A stretch of 64,000 bases of DNA from G963663365 sp963663365 (GCA_963663365.2 CAXXIH010000008.1:2492648-2556647), one strand, 5' to 3'; shown: positions 32,502 through 42,394, counted from the stretch's first letter. Notes: a model not told the origin generated them from the sequence alone. Made by a program: numbers and translations.

Positions 32502-32687
32502 ATGCGCCCGCATGTCTTGACCATACTGCAGGGAGTGGCCGATGGGGATGCGGCCGCTGTGAACGAATGCTTGGAGGGCAAGCAGGCAGGAACCTGTCGA
32601 AAGCTGCCCATTAAGGGGCAGGATTCGGCCGACGATATCAGACGAGAAGAAGAGATTTGTCGCGATAAACCCACCCACCAGAGGTGA
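32502..32687 (+). pseudogene. Truncated duplicate of ECF sigma factor gene
   Basis: The first 23 or so residues (VLTILQGVADGDAAAVNECLE) match the start of the sigma factor at 31072 (TILQSVADGNAAAVDECLG). The rest (KQAGTCRKLPIKGQDSADD...) is unrelated to sigma factors. The FAS1-sigma unit has therefore been duplicated and the second sigma gene lost all but its beginning. Confidence 0.7.
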
Positions 32688-32748
32688 GCGTCGAACGCGC
32701 ACCTGAAGCACATACGCGCGTTCAGACTTGGGGGAGAAGGTCACTCCG

Positions 32749-32899
32749 GTCGGGGCGACCTGCCGCAGTTGCGCAATTGGGTCCCCACTCATCGGCGGGG
32801 GTTCCGGGAGACCGATTCGAACCTCCGCTGCGTGCCCCTGACACGCCCTCCTTGGTAGTCTCGGTGATCGCTCTTCGCGACGGATGACGTTTTGTCATG
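32749..32899 (-). repeat. Dispersed repeat copy B
   Basis: Read on the minus strand it begins CATGACAAAACGTCATCCG. It continues with GGAGGGCGTGTCAGG, a TTCG-rich part, the CCCCCGC arm and GTTGCGCAA/TTGCGCAAC sequences shared with the repeat at 25702-25893. The rest of 32688-33031 shows no gene. Confidence 0.65.
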
Positions 32900-33031
32900 C
32901 GTCAGTGTGTGGTTCCCGCCCGAGGTCGGTCAGTCCGGCTGCTCCAGCGCAACTTGCGCTCACAACAGAAGACGAACTGCTATGTTGACGCTTCGCTATC
33001 GCATCTTCCTCCTCAGGACAGCGAGCGCTCC

Positions 33032-34081
33032 TCAGGGAGTGGGCATGAGTACACGGTCCACGACGTGGAGCACCCCGTTTGACGCATCGATGTTGCCCCG
33101 CTCCAGGCGCGCTGTTCCCAGTTCGATCTTCCAGTGCGCTGCCGACGGCGACTCGATCGGGATTCGTCCTCCATGCAACGTCGGCAGCGAGTCCATCTGC
33201 TGCTTGTCGTAAGTGTGCTTCCATCCGGGTACAACGTGGTACTTCAGGATGGCCGTCAACTTTTCCTTGTTGGCAGGCTTGAGCAAGTCGGCGAGAGTCT
33301 CCGTGCCAAGGGCTTCGAAGGCCTCGTTGTCCGGAGCTAGAATTGTCAGGGGGCCCGACTCGCGTAGCGTCGCGGTAAGGCCAGCCGCCTCGACTGCATT
33401 GAGAAACGTGGTGAGTTGCTCGTCTTCGCGGGCGGTGGCGATCAGGTCGGGTCTGGTAGCGATGACAGCGTCAACGATGTGGATGATCCCGTTACCCGCC
33501 TCGATATCCGCGTTGGCGATGGGGGCATCATTAGCCATAGGTTTCCCGTCGACGCTGCGGTGAAGATAGAGGTAGGTCCCGGCCCGGGTCGTTGCCGAAC
33601 CGGTCTCAAGCGCCTGCTGCAGAGAAATGCGGCCGTCGACGACGTGCGCGAGCAGAAACTTGCGCAGCTGGCTGCGGTTCTCGGGTTTGGTCATGTCTTC
33701 GTACAGCTCCGCGCGTAATCTACCGACGGCAGTGTCAGAAGGAGCGAAGACGGTGATCGGGCCTGCCGCACTGAGGTATTCGGTCAAACCGGCCTTCTCC
33801 ACCAGATCCGCCAATCTCGTCAAAGTCTCTGTCTCTGCGACCAACTGCCCTACGGCTGGACTGTCCTGCTCTTGCTTGCGGGTGTGGTCCTGATCACGGT
33901 CGCTGTCCGGATCGTGGACGTGGTCGTGATCGTGGACGTGGCCCCGATCGCGGGCGTTGTCTGCTTCCTGCCGAGCGGTACAGGATGTCAATGCGATTGC
34001 CAGCGCGGGGACGCACGCGAGTGCTAGTACTCTGGCGGTCGGCCACCGCGCCAATAATCTGAATGAGTTTCTGTCGATCAT
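33032..34081 (-). CDS. Two-domain FAS1 lipoprotein with His/Asp-rich linker
   Basis: The protein has 349 aa. The N-terminus ends in a lipobox (AIALTSC). A linker of about 30 residues contains HVHDHDHVHDPDSDRD, which looks like a metal-binding or flexible acidic spacer. FAS1 domain 1 spans about residues 80-210 (PITVFAPSDTAVG, IIHIVDAVIA). Domain 2 spans about 220-348 (PLTILAPDNEAFEAL, LKYHVVPGWKHTYD, GVLHVVDRVLMP). It is transcribed opposite to the other two FAS1 genes. It probably sits on the periplasmic or outer face of a membrane and takes part in adhesion. No frameshift is seen. Confidence 0.88.
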   Translation of the reverse strand: MIDRNSFRLLARWPTARVLALACVPALAIALTSCTARQEADNARDRGHVHDHDHVHDPDSDRDQDHTRKQEQDSPAVGQLVAETETLTRLADLVEKAGLTEYLSAAGPITVFAPSDTAVGRLRAELYEDMTKPENRSQLRKFLLAHVVDGRISLQQALETGSATTRAGTYLYLHRSVDGKPMANDAPIANADIEAGNGIIHIVDAVIATRPDLIATAREDEQLTTFLNAVEAAGLTATLRESGPLTILAPDNEAFEALGTETLADLLKPANKEKLTAILKYHVVPGWKHTYDKQQMDSLPTLHGGRIPIESPSAAHWKIELGTARLERGNIDASNGVLHVVDRVLMPTP

Positions 34082-34194
34082 GATTGCGCCTCAATAAGTT
34101 GATATTCACGTTTGGCCTCCGACCGGCGCCCACACGGGTCACCTGATCGCATGACTCTGTCCGCTCAGCCCTCCTGAACCGAGGAAAGGGCTTG

Positions 34195-34458
34195 TTAACT
34201 CGGGTGAATGCAAAAAGTCGTGTCGATCGGTTTCGCACAGACCATCCCTATTGATCGCCTAATCCGTTGTTCGCAAGCTCCTGAATACATGCCAATTTGC
34301 TCACAACTCCAGACGGTGCTGGGCTGAACACTAGTCTCCTGGTCGTCCAACACTCCAAGTAGCCGGGGCTGGAACAGGTAGAAGACGTACATTATCACGG
34401 TTCCGACTCCCGCCACGACGCAGGTGAGAGTGACATCAAGTCCCTCCGACTTCATCAA
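34195..34458 (-). CDS. Small hypothetical membrane protein
   Basis: The open frame has 87 aa (TTG or the ATG three bases later) with one hydrophobic helix (LTCVVAGVGTVIMYVFYLF) and no recognised domain. It lies 54 bases after the thioredoxin gene on the same strand. The part after the helix is uncharacteristic, so the real gene may be shorter or absent. Confidence 0.3.
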   Translation of the reverse strand: MMKSEGLDVTLTCVVAGVGTVIMYVFYLFQPRLLGVLDDQETSVQPSTVWSCEQIGMYSGACEQRIRRSIGMVCAKPIDTTFCIHPS

Positions 34459-34512
34459 GAAACTGCCCTTAGAATGGGATCGCAGCGTACTGGCCTTCTC
34501 AATTCCGCAGCG

Positions 34513-35010
34513 CTATGTGTCCAGCATCTTCTTCAACTCGGCCTTACTTGCCAGACCCTGATGTTCACCAACAACCTCACCGTCCTCGAAAACTCTGAGA
34601 CTGGGGATCGAAGTGATCTTGTACCGTGCGGTCAGTTCGGGGCTATCATCGATGTTCACTTTGACAATCCTCGCACCCTGCGTCTCTCTGGTTAATTCCT
34701 CCAGCACCGGTTCGAGCATCCGGCAGGGGCCGCACCAGTCGGCGTAGAAGCTCACGAGTATGGGAACGTCTGAACTCAGGACGAGTTCAGCAAAATTCGC
34801 TTCATCAGCATAGTAGACTCTGCCTCGCCGCTCGCTCACCGTAGCGATGTCTGTCTCTAAAACTTTCTCGATGTCAGTGTCCCTTTGCACTTCAGCCGGT
34901 CTTGACACCGAGCCGGAATCGCTTATCGCTCCAAGCGGAATACCGGCGATCACGATCAACGCGCCCAGCGAAACGAGCGCAAGAGTGTTCTTGAGCGTTT
35001 TGACTTTCAT
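34513..35010 (-). CDS. Membrane-anchored thioredoxin-like protein
   Basis: The protein has 165 aa and AGGAGG lies just before the ATG at 35010. The N-terminal helix (TLALVSLGALIVIAGIPL) is an uncleaved anchor or a signal peptide. The thioredoxin fold (about residues 62-165) has the intact redox motif FYADWCGPCRMLEPVL and the cis-proline segment ITSIPSL. It is a dithiol-disulfide oxidoreductase that probably acts outside the cytoplasmic membrane. Its position near FAS1 lipoproteins may be incidental. Confidence 0.92.
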   Translation of the reverse strand: MKVKTLKNTLALVSLGALIVIAGIPLGAISDSGSVSRPAEVQRDTDIEKVLETDIATVSERRGRVYYADEANFAELVLSSDVPILVSFYADWCGPCRMLEPVLEELTRETQGARIVKVNIDDSPELTARYKITSIPSLRVFEDGEVVGEHQGLASKAELKKMLDT

Positions 35011-35445
35011 TTCAACACCTCCTGAGAAGCCGTTCGTTCCCAGTGTCTGTGTGGATTCAAGACGCCGCGGTCTGTTATGGCTTTCCTGGCTACGGATGGA
35101 AATATGGAGATGACCTCCTTTCTCATCTTACGCCAGAATCGGAGGGTGCACTCTATGGCTGAGCACGCGGAACTCCGTCCCCGATCCCTTGGGCAGAAGC
35201 ACACTCTCTGGGAGATAACGGCAACCTTCGTACGAGTTTGACGGCGAGAGTTGCCTAAAAAACTCCAACCGTGTCGAGTCAGCCATCTGGTTGTCTCCAG
35301 CGAATTGGTCAACTCGAGGTGAGGAAGCAGGTGCATATACGCCTCGCTCGAGAGTTGACGGTACTTCGTCAACCTGCAAGCTCGACGAGGGCGCAGACAT
35401 TCGTACGATTCGTTCTGTGCTCTGTGGACGCTGCAGTACCTCCCA
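35011..35445. other. Intergenic, nothing recognised
   Basis: The open frames in this gap have no motif and no ribosome site. Confidence 0.5.
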
Positions 35446-36033
35446 TTACCTCGTTCGTGGGCTTTCACCCCACTCCGAGTTGGATGTTCTAACCAACGTC
35501 AACGCCGTATTGTCACTCCCGTCGGCGTCGCCGGGGCTCCTTTCTGCCATGCTGAATATCAACGTGTCGTTTTGTCCGTGGAGAAACTCCATCACGAAAC
35601 TCTCCATCTGACCGTCGGACCGAAGTCCGCTCATTTTCCAGACCAGTCTTCCCGGTCCCGCGTGTGTCAGGACTCCGAGGTGCCGCTGGCCATCACTGTT
35701 GAACGAGAACACCCTGAAACGCTCCTTTTTCGGATCGTAGAAGAAGGTGGCGACAAACGACCAGGTGGATTCGTCGGATGAGTAAGTTCCTTCCCAAAGG
35801 AGCACTTCTTTGCCCGCAGCCTGCTTGAACGACATGCTCGTTCTCAGGTTATGACCGGTCGCGGCTGAATCAGAGTTCGTCCAGTTGCCGGTCAGCCACC
35901 CCAGTGTTGCATCAATGGACGGTGGCGCCTCGACTTCGTTCGCGCGCCCTGTCGCTGGCGAGGTTGCGAGCAGGGTGGCTGACGCGGCAAACACCAATAG
36001 GCTGTACATCGATTTCGTTCTCATCATCTTCAT
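35446..36033 (-). CDS. Secreted protein of unknown function (calycin-like)
   Basis: The protein has about 195 aa. Several in-frame ATGs lie close together. The one at 36033 has GAGG at a suitable distance and begins a good signal peptide (MYSLLVFAASATLLA). The mature part starts near ANEVEAPP. The pattern LGWLTGNWTNSD, FYDPKKERFRVFSF and GRLVWKMSG suggests a lipocalin-like beta-barrel seen in several DUF families. The function is unknown. Confidence 0.65.
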   Translation of the reverse strand: MKMMRTKSMYSLLVFAASATLLATSPATGRANEVEAPPSIDATLGWLTGNWTNSDSAATGHNLRTSMSFKQAAGKEVLLWEGTYSSDESTWSFVATFFYDPKKERFRVFSFNSDGQRHLGVLTHAGPGRLVWKMSGLRSDGQMESFVMEFLHGQNDTLIFSMAERSPGDADGSDNTALTLVRTSNSEWGESPRTR

Positions 36034-36458
36034 CGTTCTCATCCTCGCTATCTTGTTGGAATCCGGCATCTGATAGGATCAAAGCCGTTGATGCCGTTAG
36101 AATTGCTAATTGCCCGGTAATCTGTCGGACTGTAATCGAGCCGTGGAAGGCCCGGCCCGGTCCGCACACGATTGGGAGCTAACACGGAGCAGACCGGCGT
36201 CTGGAAATGCTGAGGTAGAAAGCGTGGGGGCGTACGCGATCTAGTCGGATCCTCAACATCGTGGGAATAGTAGAGAGCGAGTCGAATACGGACAAATAGA
36301 ATCCGCGCATCGCACCAATAGAAAAAAGCGATACTTCCTTACGCGGGAATCCGGCCGATCCATCTTGTCGGGGATGTCGACCAACACTTGATTGTCGCAC
36401 GGCCACCAAGGCCTTATCATGTATTGAGTCTTCGTGAACGATTCCCAGGACGACCAAA
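36034..36458. other. Intergenic, upstream region of sucA
   Basis: No gene seen. It divides the divergent secreted-protein gene from sucA and should hold both promoters. No clear operator or hairpin was recognised. Confidence 0.5.
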
Positions 36459-39275
36459 ATGAGCGAATTCCCAAACTCTCTGAGCATCGCCTACTTGGAG
36501 TCACTGTATCGAGACTATCTTGAAGATCCGTCACGCGTATCCGCCGAATGGCGAGAGCGTTTCACGGACTGGTCATCCGGCAGCGGGGAGCTCCTCAATC
36601 GTCCTGACGGTCACTCTCGTGAACGTCGGCAAACAGACACAGCAACGCCCAGCAACGGAGAAGCGACAGATTCCGAACTACGTCTCGCCCGTCTGCAGGA
36701 ACGCGTGGATCACTTGATCCGAAACTATCGGGCTCGAGGGCACATTGTCGCCAGTGTCGATCCATTGGGGCGGTCAAATGTTCGGCCGCGAGAGTTGGAC
36801 TATCGGTATTACGGATTCTCCGAGGCGGATCTTGAAGCCAAGTTCTCGACACGGGGATTTCGCGGATCCAATGTTCAAACACTCCGCAGTATCATTAGCC
36901 GACTCGAGGAGACGTACTGTGGATCGGTTGGGATCCAGTTCATGCACATCGATGACCTGGAAGCCCGCGAGTGGTTGCAGCGCCGATGGGAGGATGCCGA
37001 ACACCGCCTCAAGCTGACTCGCGAGCAGCAAGTGCGAATTCTGGAGAAACTGACGGACGCGATCATCTTTGAGGAGTTCGTGCGGAAGAAATATGTCGGG
37101 GCCAAGACATTCTCACTGGAAGGCGCTGAGACGCTGATCCCGTTACTGGACTTCGCTATCGATCGGCTCGCCCAACAAGGAGTACGCGAGATCGTAATGG
37201 GCATGTCCCACCGTGGCCGACTGAATGTCCTGGCAAACATTGTCGGCAAGAAGTATCAGGATATATTCCGAGAGTTCGAAGACGTTGACGCGGAAGAGTT
37301 TACCAGTCGAGGCGACGTGAAGTATCACCTCGGATATCACGACTACTACACGACCGCAAGCGGTCAGGAGGTTCACGTCTCGCTGGGATTCAATCCATCC
37401 CATCTGGAATTCGTCAATCCTGTCACGCTCGGTCGTTGTCGCGCGAAACAGGATCGGTACGGCGATCCGCAACGACACATAGGTGCAGCGTTGCTAATCC
37501 ACGGAGATGCGGCTTTCGCAGGCGAAGGAATCGTCCAGGAATCACTGAACCTGAGCCAGCTTCCCGGATATCGGATCGGCGGAGCCGTCCATGTCATTGT
37601 CAATAACCAGATCGGTTTCACGACTTCGCCCGACGAAGGTCGTTCATGCCGATACTGTACCGATGTCGCAAAAATGCTCCAAACGCCGATCTTCCACGTC
37701 AACGGCGAACACCCCGAGGCCGTCGCACAGGTAGTCGATTTGGCGCTTGGTTTCCGACAAGCCTTCCAGAGAGATGTTGTAGTCGACATGTACTGCTTCC
37801 GTCGGTGGGGACATAACGAGGGAGACGAACCAAAGTACACTCAGCCGGTCATGTATGAGACGATCGAAAGCCGCCAGACCGTACGTGAGAGCTATCTGGG
37901 GCACCTTGTGCAACTGGGCGAAGTTAACCGCGAACAGGCTGACCAAATCGCCGAACGAAGACACGAGATTCTCGAACGCGAACTGGAGAGGGCCCGACAG
38001 GATGACTACCAGCGTGGCCCGGGCACGCTCGAATCCATGTGGAAGGGGTACTTCGGACACGACGACAACGCTGTTGAGGATGTCGGAACAGGGGTCGACT
38101 CCGATCGACTCATTTCTCATCTGCAACGGATCGTTCATGTTCCCAAGGACTTTCAACTGAATCGAAAGCTAAGACGGGTGTTGCAGAATCGCCGGTTGAT
38201 GGCCGAGGGAAAGTCTCCCATGGACTGGGCGACCGCGGAACTCCTCGCGTTGGCTAGCCTGGCTGCAGAGGGCTATCGCGTGAGGCTCTCTGGGCAGGAT
38301 TCTCAACGCGGCACGTTCAGTCAGCGCCATGGTGTGCTGCACGATATGGCAAGCGGTCGAAAACACGAAGTGCTTGCCCACATTTCGGCAGATCAGGCGG
38401 AAGTCGAGATGATCAACAGCCCGCTCTCCGAAGCAGGGGTCTTGGGGTTCGAGTACGGCTACAGTCTTGCCTTTCCAGACGGTCTCGTCATTTGGGAGGC
38501 CCAGTTCGGTGACTTCGCGAATGCAGCTCAAGTGATAATCGATCAGTTCATAGCTAGCGCCGAAGACAAGTGGCGGCACCTCAGCGGCCTGGTCATGCTG
38601 CTCCCTCATGGTTTCGAAGGACAGGGCCCCGAGCATTCGAGTGCCCGACTCGAACGGTTTCTGGCATTGGCGGCGGAAGACAACATTCAGATCGTAGTCC
38701 CCAGTACGCCCGCGCAGCACTTCCACGTGCTCCGACGGCAGGTCAGAAGGCCCTGGAGGAAACCGCTGGTTGTCCTGACACCAAAGAGCCTTCTTCGCAA
38801 TCCGAGAGCCGTATCGCCCCTCCGCGATTTCTCGAGAGATCGCTTCCGACGCGTGCTCCCCGATGAGGAAGCAGCGCGGGGCGAGGTGACTCGCGTCCTG
38901 CTTTGCAGCGGCAAGATTTTCTACGAGCTTCACGGAGCACGCGAAGAAGCCGATCGGCGGGATCTTGCGCTCGTGCGTCTGGAGCAATTGTACCCGGCGC
39001 CTGACCAACAATTGTCCGCGATTCTCGCCGCATACCCGGAAGGTACACCTGTCACCTGGGTCCAAGAGGAACCACGGAACATGGGAGCATGGTATTTCCT
39101 TCGCGCACGCTACGGTGATTCGCTCTTCGACCGCTATCCTTTCTCATGCGTTACTCGGCCGCCTTCCGCCAGCCCCGCTACGGGCTCCAGCAGCTCCCAT
39201 CAACTCGAGCAAGCGAGTCTCATCAACAAAGCGATTGGAGCCGAAGTACAATCCGAGTCAACTACGTCGATCTAA
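36459..39275 (+). CDS. sucA: 2-Oxoglutarate dehydrogenase E1 component
   Basis: The protein has 938 aa, the usual length of this thiamine-diphosphate enzyme of the TCA cycle. The N-terminal SEFPNSLSIAYLESLYRDYLEDP and VDPLG segment are typical. The thiamine-diphosphate core is visible: GMSHRGRLNVLANI, HLGYH, GDAAFAGEGIVQESLNLS, NNQIGFTTSP and HVNGEHPEAV. The C-terminal transketolase-like half carries SERYGTFS-like DSQRGTFSQRHGVL and EAQFGDF. The enzyme decarboxylates 2-oxoglutarate and transfers succinyl to the lipoyl group of E2. It is 38 bases upstream of sucB and co-oriented. No lpd (E3) gene is adjacent. The frame is intact along 2.8 kb. Confidence 0.96.
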   Translation: MSEFPNSLSIAYLESLYRDYLEDPSRVSAEWRERFTDWSSGSGELLNRPDGHSRERRQTDTATPSNGEATDSELRLARLQERVDHLIRNYRARGHIVASVDPLGRSNVRPRELDYRYYGFSEADLEAKFSTRGFRGSNVQTLRSIISRLEETYCGSVGIQFMHIDDLEAREWLQRRWEDAEHRLKLTREQQVRILEKLTDAIIFEEFVRKKYVGAKTFSLEGAETLIPLLDFAIDRLAQQGVREIVMGMSHRGRLNVLANIVGKKYQDIFREFEDVDAEEFTSRGDVKYHLGYHDYYTTASGQEVHVSLGFNPSHLEFVNPVTLGRCRAKQDRYGDPQRHIGAALLIHGDAAFAGEGIVQESLNLSQLPGYRIGGAVHVIVNNQIGFTTSPDEGRSCRYCTDVAKMLQTPIFHVNGEHPEAVAQVVDLALGFRQAFQRDVVVDMYCFRRWGHNEGDEPKYTQPVMYETIESRQTVRESYLGHLVQLGEVNREQADQIAERRHEILERELERARQDDYQRGPGTLESMWKGYFGHDDNAVEDVGTGVDSDRLISHLQRIVHVPKDFQLNRKLRRVLQNRRLMAEGKSPMDWATAELLALASLAAEGYRVRLSGQDSQRGTFSQRHGVLHDMASGRKHEVLAHISADQAEVEMINSPLSEAGVLGFEYGYSLAFPDGLVIWEAQFGDFANAAQVIIDQFIASAEDKWRHLSGLVMLLPHGFEGQGPEHSSARLERFLALAAEDNIQIVVPSTPAQHFHVLRRQVRRPWRKPLVVLTPKSLLRNPRAVSPLRDFSRDRFRRVLPDEEAARGEVTRVLLCSGKIFYELHGAREEADRRDLALVRLEQLYPAPDQQLSAILAAYPEGTPVTWVQEEPRNMGAWYFLRARYGDSLFDRYPFSCVTRPPSASPATGSSSSHQLEQASLINKAIGAEVQSESTTSI

Positions 39276-39313
39276 CAGCACTTGAGTACTCTATTGACGA
39301 TTAGGGCTTACCG

Positions 39314-40570
39314 ATGGTTCACGAGGTGAGGATTCCGCAGGCCGGCGAGTCTATTCAGGAGGTGCAGATCGGCCAATGGCTCAAGCGCGAGGGGGAGTTT
39401 GTCGAGCAGGATGAAACGATCGTCGAGCTGGAGACGGATAAGGCAAGCATGGATCTGCCAGCGCCCGCGACGGGCGTGGTCACGAAGATCCTCAAGGCCG
39501 ACGGCGAAGACGCCGAAATCGGCGAAACCATCGCCCTGATCGAGGAGACCGAACCTGATCCGTCGCAGGAGAAGAAGACGCCCGACAAGTTGGAGGATCC
39601 GCCGATCATTTCGGCGGCCGCGCAACGATTGCTAAAGGAACACGACGTGCAGGGACTTGATGTCCAACCGAGCGGGCCTGGGGGTCGGGTATTGAAGGAA
39701 GATGTCCTGCGTCATGTCGACGAACGCAAACAACTCGGTGCTTCGAATCATATTCCTGAAGAACGCGAACAAACCTCGCTACACGACGCGGATCACCCAA
39801 CGGAGCCGACAACGCGACTCCAGTCAGACGAAGAACGAGCGTCCGCAGAACGGCCTACCGTTGACTCTGACAGCGATGAGCAAGTCGTCCCAATGTCTCT
39901 CATACGACGTCGAATCGCAGATCGTCTCGTCAAGGCCCAGCAACAAGCTGCCTTGCTCACGACTTTCAATGAACTGGACATGTCGGCCGTAATCGATCTT
40001 CGACGGAAGCATCAGGACGAGTTCCAATCGAAACATGGCGTCAAACTCGGTTTCATGTCATTCTTCGTCAAGGCAACGGTCGAGGGATTGAGAGAGTTCC
40101 CCGCAATCAATGCAGAGATTCGGGAAAACTCGATTGTCTATCGCGACCACTACGATATCGGCGTCGCGATCGGTGGCGGAAAGGGCTTGATCGTACCAGC
40201 CCTGCGAAACGCGGAACAACTGAGCTTCGCTGAGATCGAACAGAAGATTGCCGACTTCGCGAGCCGTGCCAAAGCAAACAAGATTCGGCCTGGCGAACTG
40301 GAGGGCGGCACTTTCACGATCACAAACGGCGGCGTCTACGGCTCCCTCCTGTCCACTCCAATTGTGAATCCACCCCAAAGTGGTGTGCTCGGGCTTCATG
40401 CGATTCAAAAACGGCCGATAGCCGAGGACGATAAGGTGGTCATCCGCCCAATGATGTACATCGCCTTGACCTACGACCACCGACTAGTGGACGGGCGCGA
40501 GGCCGTTACCTTCCTCAAGAGAATCCGTAGCTATCTTGAGCATCCGGCCCGAATGCTACTCGCCATTTGA
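39314..40570 (+). CDS. sucB: Dihydrolipoyllysine succinyltransferase (2-oxoglutarate dehydrogenase E2)
   Basis: The protein has 418 aa. The lipoyl domain covers about residues 1-78 with ETDKASMD carrying the lipoylated lysine. The linker is rich in Glu and Pro. The E1/E3-binding domain is at about residues 97-135 (AAAQRLLKEHDVQG...PGGRVLKEDVL), and the catalytic domain runs from about residue 190 with the active-site TYDHRLVDGREAVTFL. GVYGSLLSTPIVNPPQSGVLG is typical of succinyltransferases. It passes succinyl from lipoamide to CoA in the TCA cycle and forms the cubic core of the complex. It most likely forms an operon with sucA. Confidence 0.96.
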   Translation: MVHEVRIPQAGESIQEVQIGQWLKREGEFVEQDETIVELETDKASMDLPAPATGVVTKILKADGEDAEIGETIALIEETEPDPSQEKKTPDKLEDPPIISAAAQRLLKEHDVQGLDVQPSGPGGRVLKEDVLRHVDERKQLGASNHIPEEREQTSLHDADHPTEPTTRLQSDEERASAERPTVDSDSDEQVVPMSLIRRRIADRLVKAQQQAALLTTFNELDMSAVIDLRRKHQDEFQSKHGVKLGFMSFFVKATVEGLREFPAINAEIRENSIVYRDHYDIGVAIGGGKGLIVPALRNAEQLSFAEIEQKIADFASRAKANKIRPGELEGGTFTITNGGVYGSLLSTPIVNPPQSGVLGLHAIQKRPIAEDDKVVIRPMMYIALTYDHRLVDGREAVTFLKRIRSYLEHPARMLLAI

Positions 40571-40955
40571 CGCTGCGTGTTTGGTTCTGCTTGCTGAATC
40601 ATAGCCTTTTGCTCGCGCAACCTGCATGGGCGAGGCACCCCTGAGTTGCTGTGTGATTTCCCCCTGTGCTTGAGGTGGTTGTGTCGCCAAAACGGCCACA
40701 ATCCCTGCGATCCCACTCGGCACGTTGGGCGCCAAGGTGGGGTGCCAGAATCCGTTCGTGACTCATGTCGACAACACATTGGTCAGCTCTTCGACTTGTC
40801 TGTTGCCAAGCGTGCAGGTGGCCCACAGATTCCGTTGTGCGAGTAGGCTGACCGGACCCGTCAGTACTCGTGGCAATGAACTTTTCCAGCGCGTGTGAAG
40901 GCCTTCCTAGCCCGGAGCGAAGTTTCCCCGTGCTTCAGCACCAATTCCGTGGCTG
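40571..40955. other. Intergenic between convergent genes
   Basis: No gene. A segment near 40745-40770 (CCGTTCGTGACTCATG) loosely resembles one near 56545-56570, probably a worn dispersed repeat. No clear terminator was seen. Confidence 0.45.
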
Positions 40956-41486
40956 CTAAATGCTGTTCTTCTCGAAGACGTAGAACATCCCAATGAACCC
41001 AGCGCTGAGGATCGGGATCAGAAGCCACGGTGAGACGCCCAGCATCTCTGGCAGCGTGATCTTCCCGAGATTGCCCAACGCCAGGACATTGTCGGTCAGC
41101 ATCGGGTAGACCTCGGCGTATAGCGCGGCGCCACCCAACATGCCTAGGATCGCCCAAATCGCATGCCATCGACCTTCCGCTACGGCGCCAGCCGACGTGC
41201 CGGGGCAAAAGCCCATGATGGCCCAACCAGCACCGAACAGGACTCCGCCAATCAAATTCGCAGCGATGAGAGTCCCTTTTACTTTGAGCGATATCACACC
41301 GAGGCCGACGAGCAAGTTGACGCCAACCATTCCAACAATGATGGCCGAGAGCATGAACTTGAAGATCGTCATATCTCGGAACAACATGGCGCCAACCTGC
41401 TTTTCAAAGCGCAGCACACGGCCCTGTTGCAGCAGGACGCCAAATAGGATTCCAGTTCCGAGTCCGAGTATCAGTTCCCAATTCAT
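40956..41486 (-). CDS. YeeE/YedE-family sulfur transporter, subunit 2
   Basis: The protein has 176 aa with about five hydrophobic helices. The motif GFCPGTSAGAVAEG contains the conserved Cys of the YeeE/YedE family (TsuA-type thiosulfate and related sulfur transport). Its ATG overlaps the stop of the upstream gene (ATGA), so the two are translationally coupled. Two half-size subunits, in place of one long protein, are the PmpA/PmpB arrangement. Confidence 0.88.
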   Translation of the reverse strand: MNWELILGLGTGILFGVLLQQGRVLRFEKQVGAMLFRDMTIFKFMLSAIIVGMVGVNLLVGLGVISLKVKGTLIAANLIGGVLFGAGWAIMGFCPGTSAGAVAEGRWHAIWAILGMLGGAALYAEVYPMLTDNVLALGNLGKITLPEMLGVSPWLLIPILSAGFIGMFYVFEKNSI

Positions 41487-42022
41487 TCCGAGGCTCCTTT
41501 CGTACGGTAAACAAGGTTGGCGACCAGCACACCCGCGCCGAAGAAACCGGCCATTGCGAGATACCCACTGATCGACAATTGCATCAACCCGCTGAGCCCG
41601 TGTCCGCTAGGGCAGCCTCCAGCCAGTCGGGCACCGAACATCGCAACAACACCCCCCAAGAGGGCTCCACCGGCTCGTAAGGGGACGCTCGATCCAAATC
41701 GCTCCTTCCAGATAGGTGGCACACTTTCAAACTGGAACTGTCGCCCGAAGAGCGACGAAACGAACGCGCCCCCCAAGATGCCAACAACGAACATCATCTG
41801 CCAATCGACCTTCACGCCCTTACTCTCATAGTAAGCATTGTTCGCCACGTGCTCGGGGGCGACCGACTGCTCGATCAGCCCGGCGGCACGGACGAAAGTC
41901 GTCGAGGCGCCAAGGTATTTCGGTGAGTCAAGCACTTCCGTCGAAATCCAGACCGATGCGATGGCCAGCAGGCCGGTCAGAGCTCCCGCAATGTAGGGTC
42001 TCCATGAGAATTGTGTGTCCAT
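41483..42022 (-). CDS. YeeE/YedE-family sulfur transporter, subunit 1
   Basis: The protein has 179 aa from the ATG at 42022 (MDTQFSWRPYIAG). The start five codons earlier is possible. Helices at both ends surround the conserved ARLAGGCPSGHGLSG motif with its Cys. Together with the overlapping downstream gene it should form an inner-membrane permease for thiosulfate or another reduced sulfur compound. No regulator or sulfurtransferase is next to it. Confidence 0.88.
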   Translation of the reverse strand: MDTQFSWRPYIAGALTGLLAIASVWISTEVLDSPKYLGASTTFVRAAGLIEQSVAPEHVANNAYYESKGVKVDWQMMFVVGILGGAFVSSLFGRQFQFESVPPIWKERFGSSVPLRAGGALLGGVVAMFGARLAGGCPSGHGLSGLMQLSISGYLAMAGFFGAGVLVANLVYRTKGASE

Positions 42023-42394
42023 AGGACCGTCTCCCATTCATAAGTCAGTGACTCGATCGACGCGTTTATCGACTTTCGAAAGCCACGGGGCAAACAAAAG
42101 GTCATGCTCGACAGTATCTTAGCGCAGGAAACCGGACCTGCCGCCCGCCAGTGTAACCATGAGTGGGGTAAGGAATAAGCCAGTATGCAAGTGTTCAGCA
42201 GCGGTATTGCTACCTCACAGCGACATCGTTAGAGACGCGCTAAGGCTGGCGGGCTTTCTGGCTTGTGCTCCCGACACCTTGACCCCGCCGTGTGGCTATC
42301 CCGGTAACGACGATGAGGCCAATAGGCTATTGCATACACACGAGCTGTCAAATAAATAAAAGGGGTGGCGGAGGAGGAATGGCAAACACGTTGG

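Noticed and set aside
35007..35468. 153-codon minus-strand frame overlapping the start of the thioredoxin gene
   Set aside because: It would cover the thioredoxin gene's ribosome site and shows no conserved segment.
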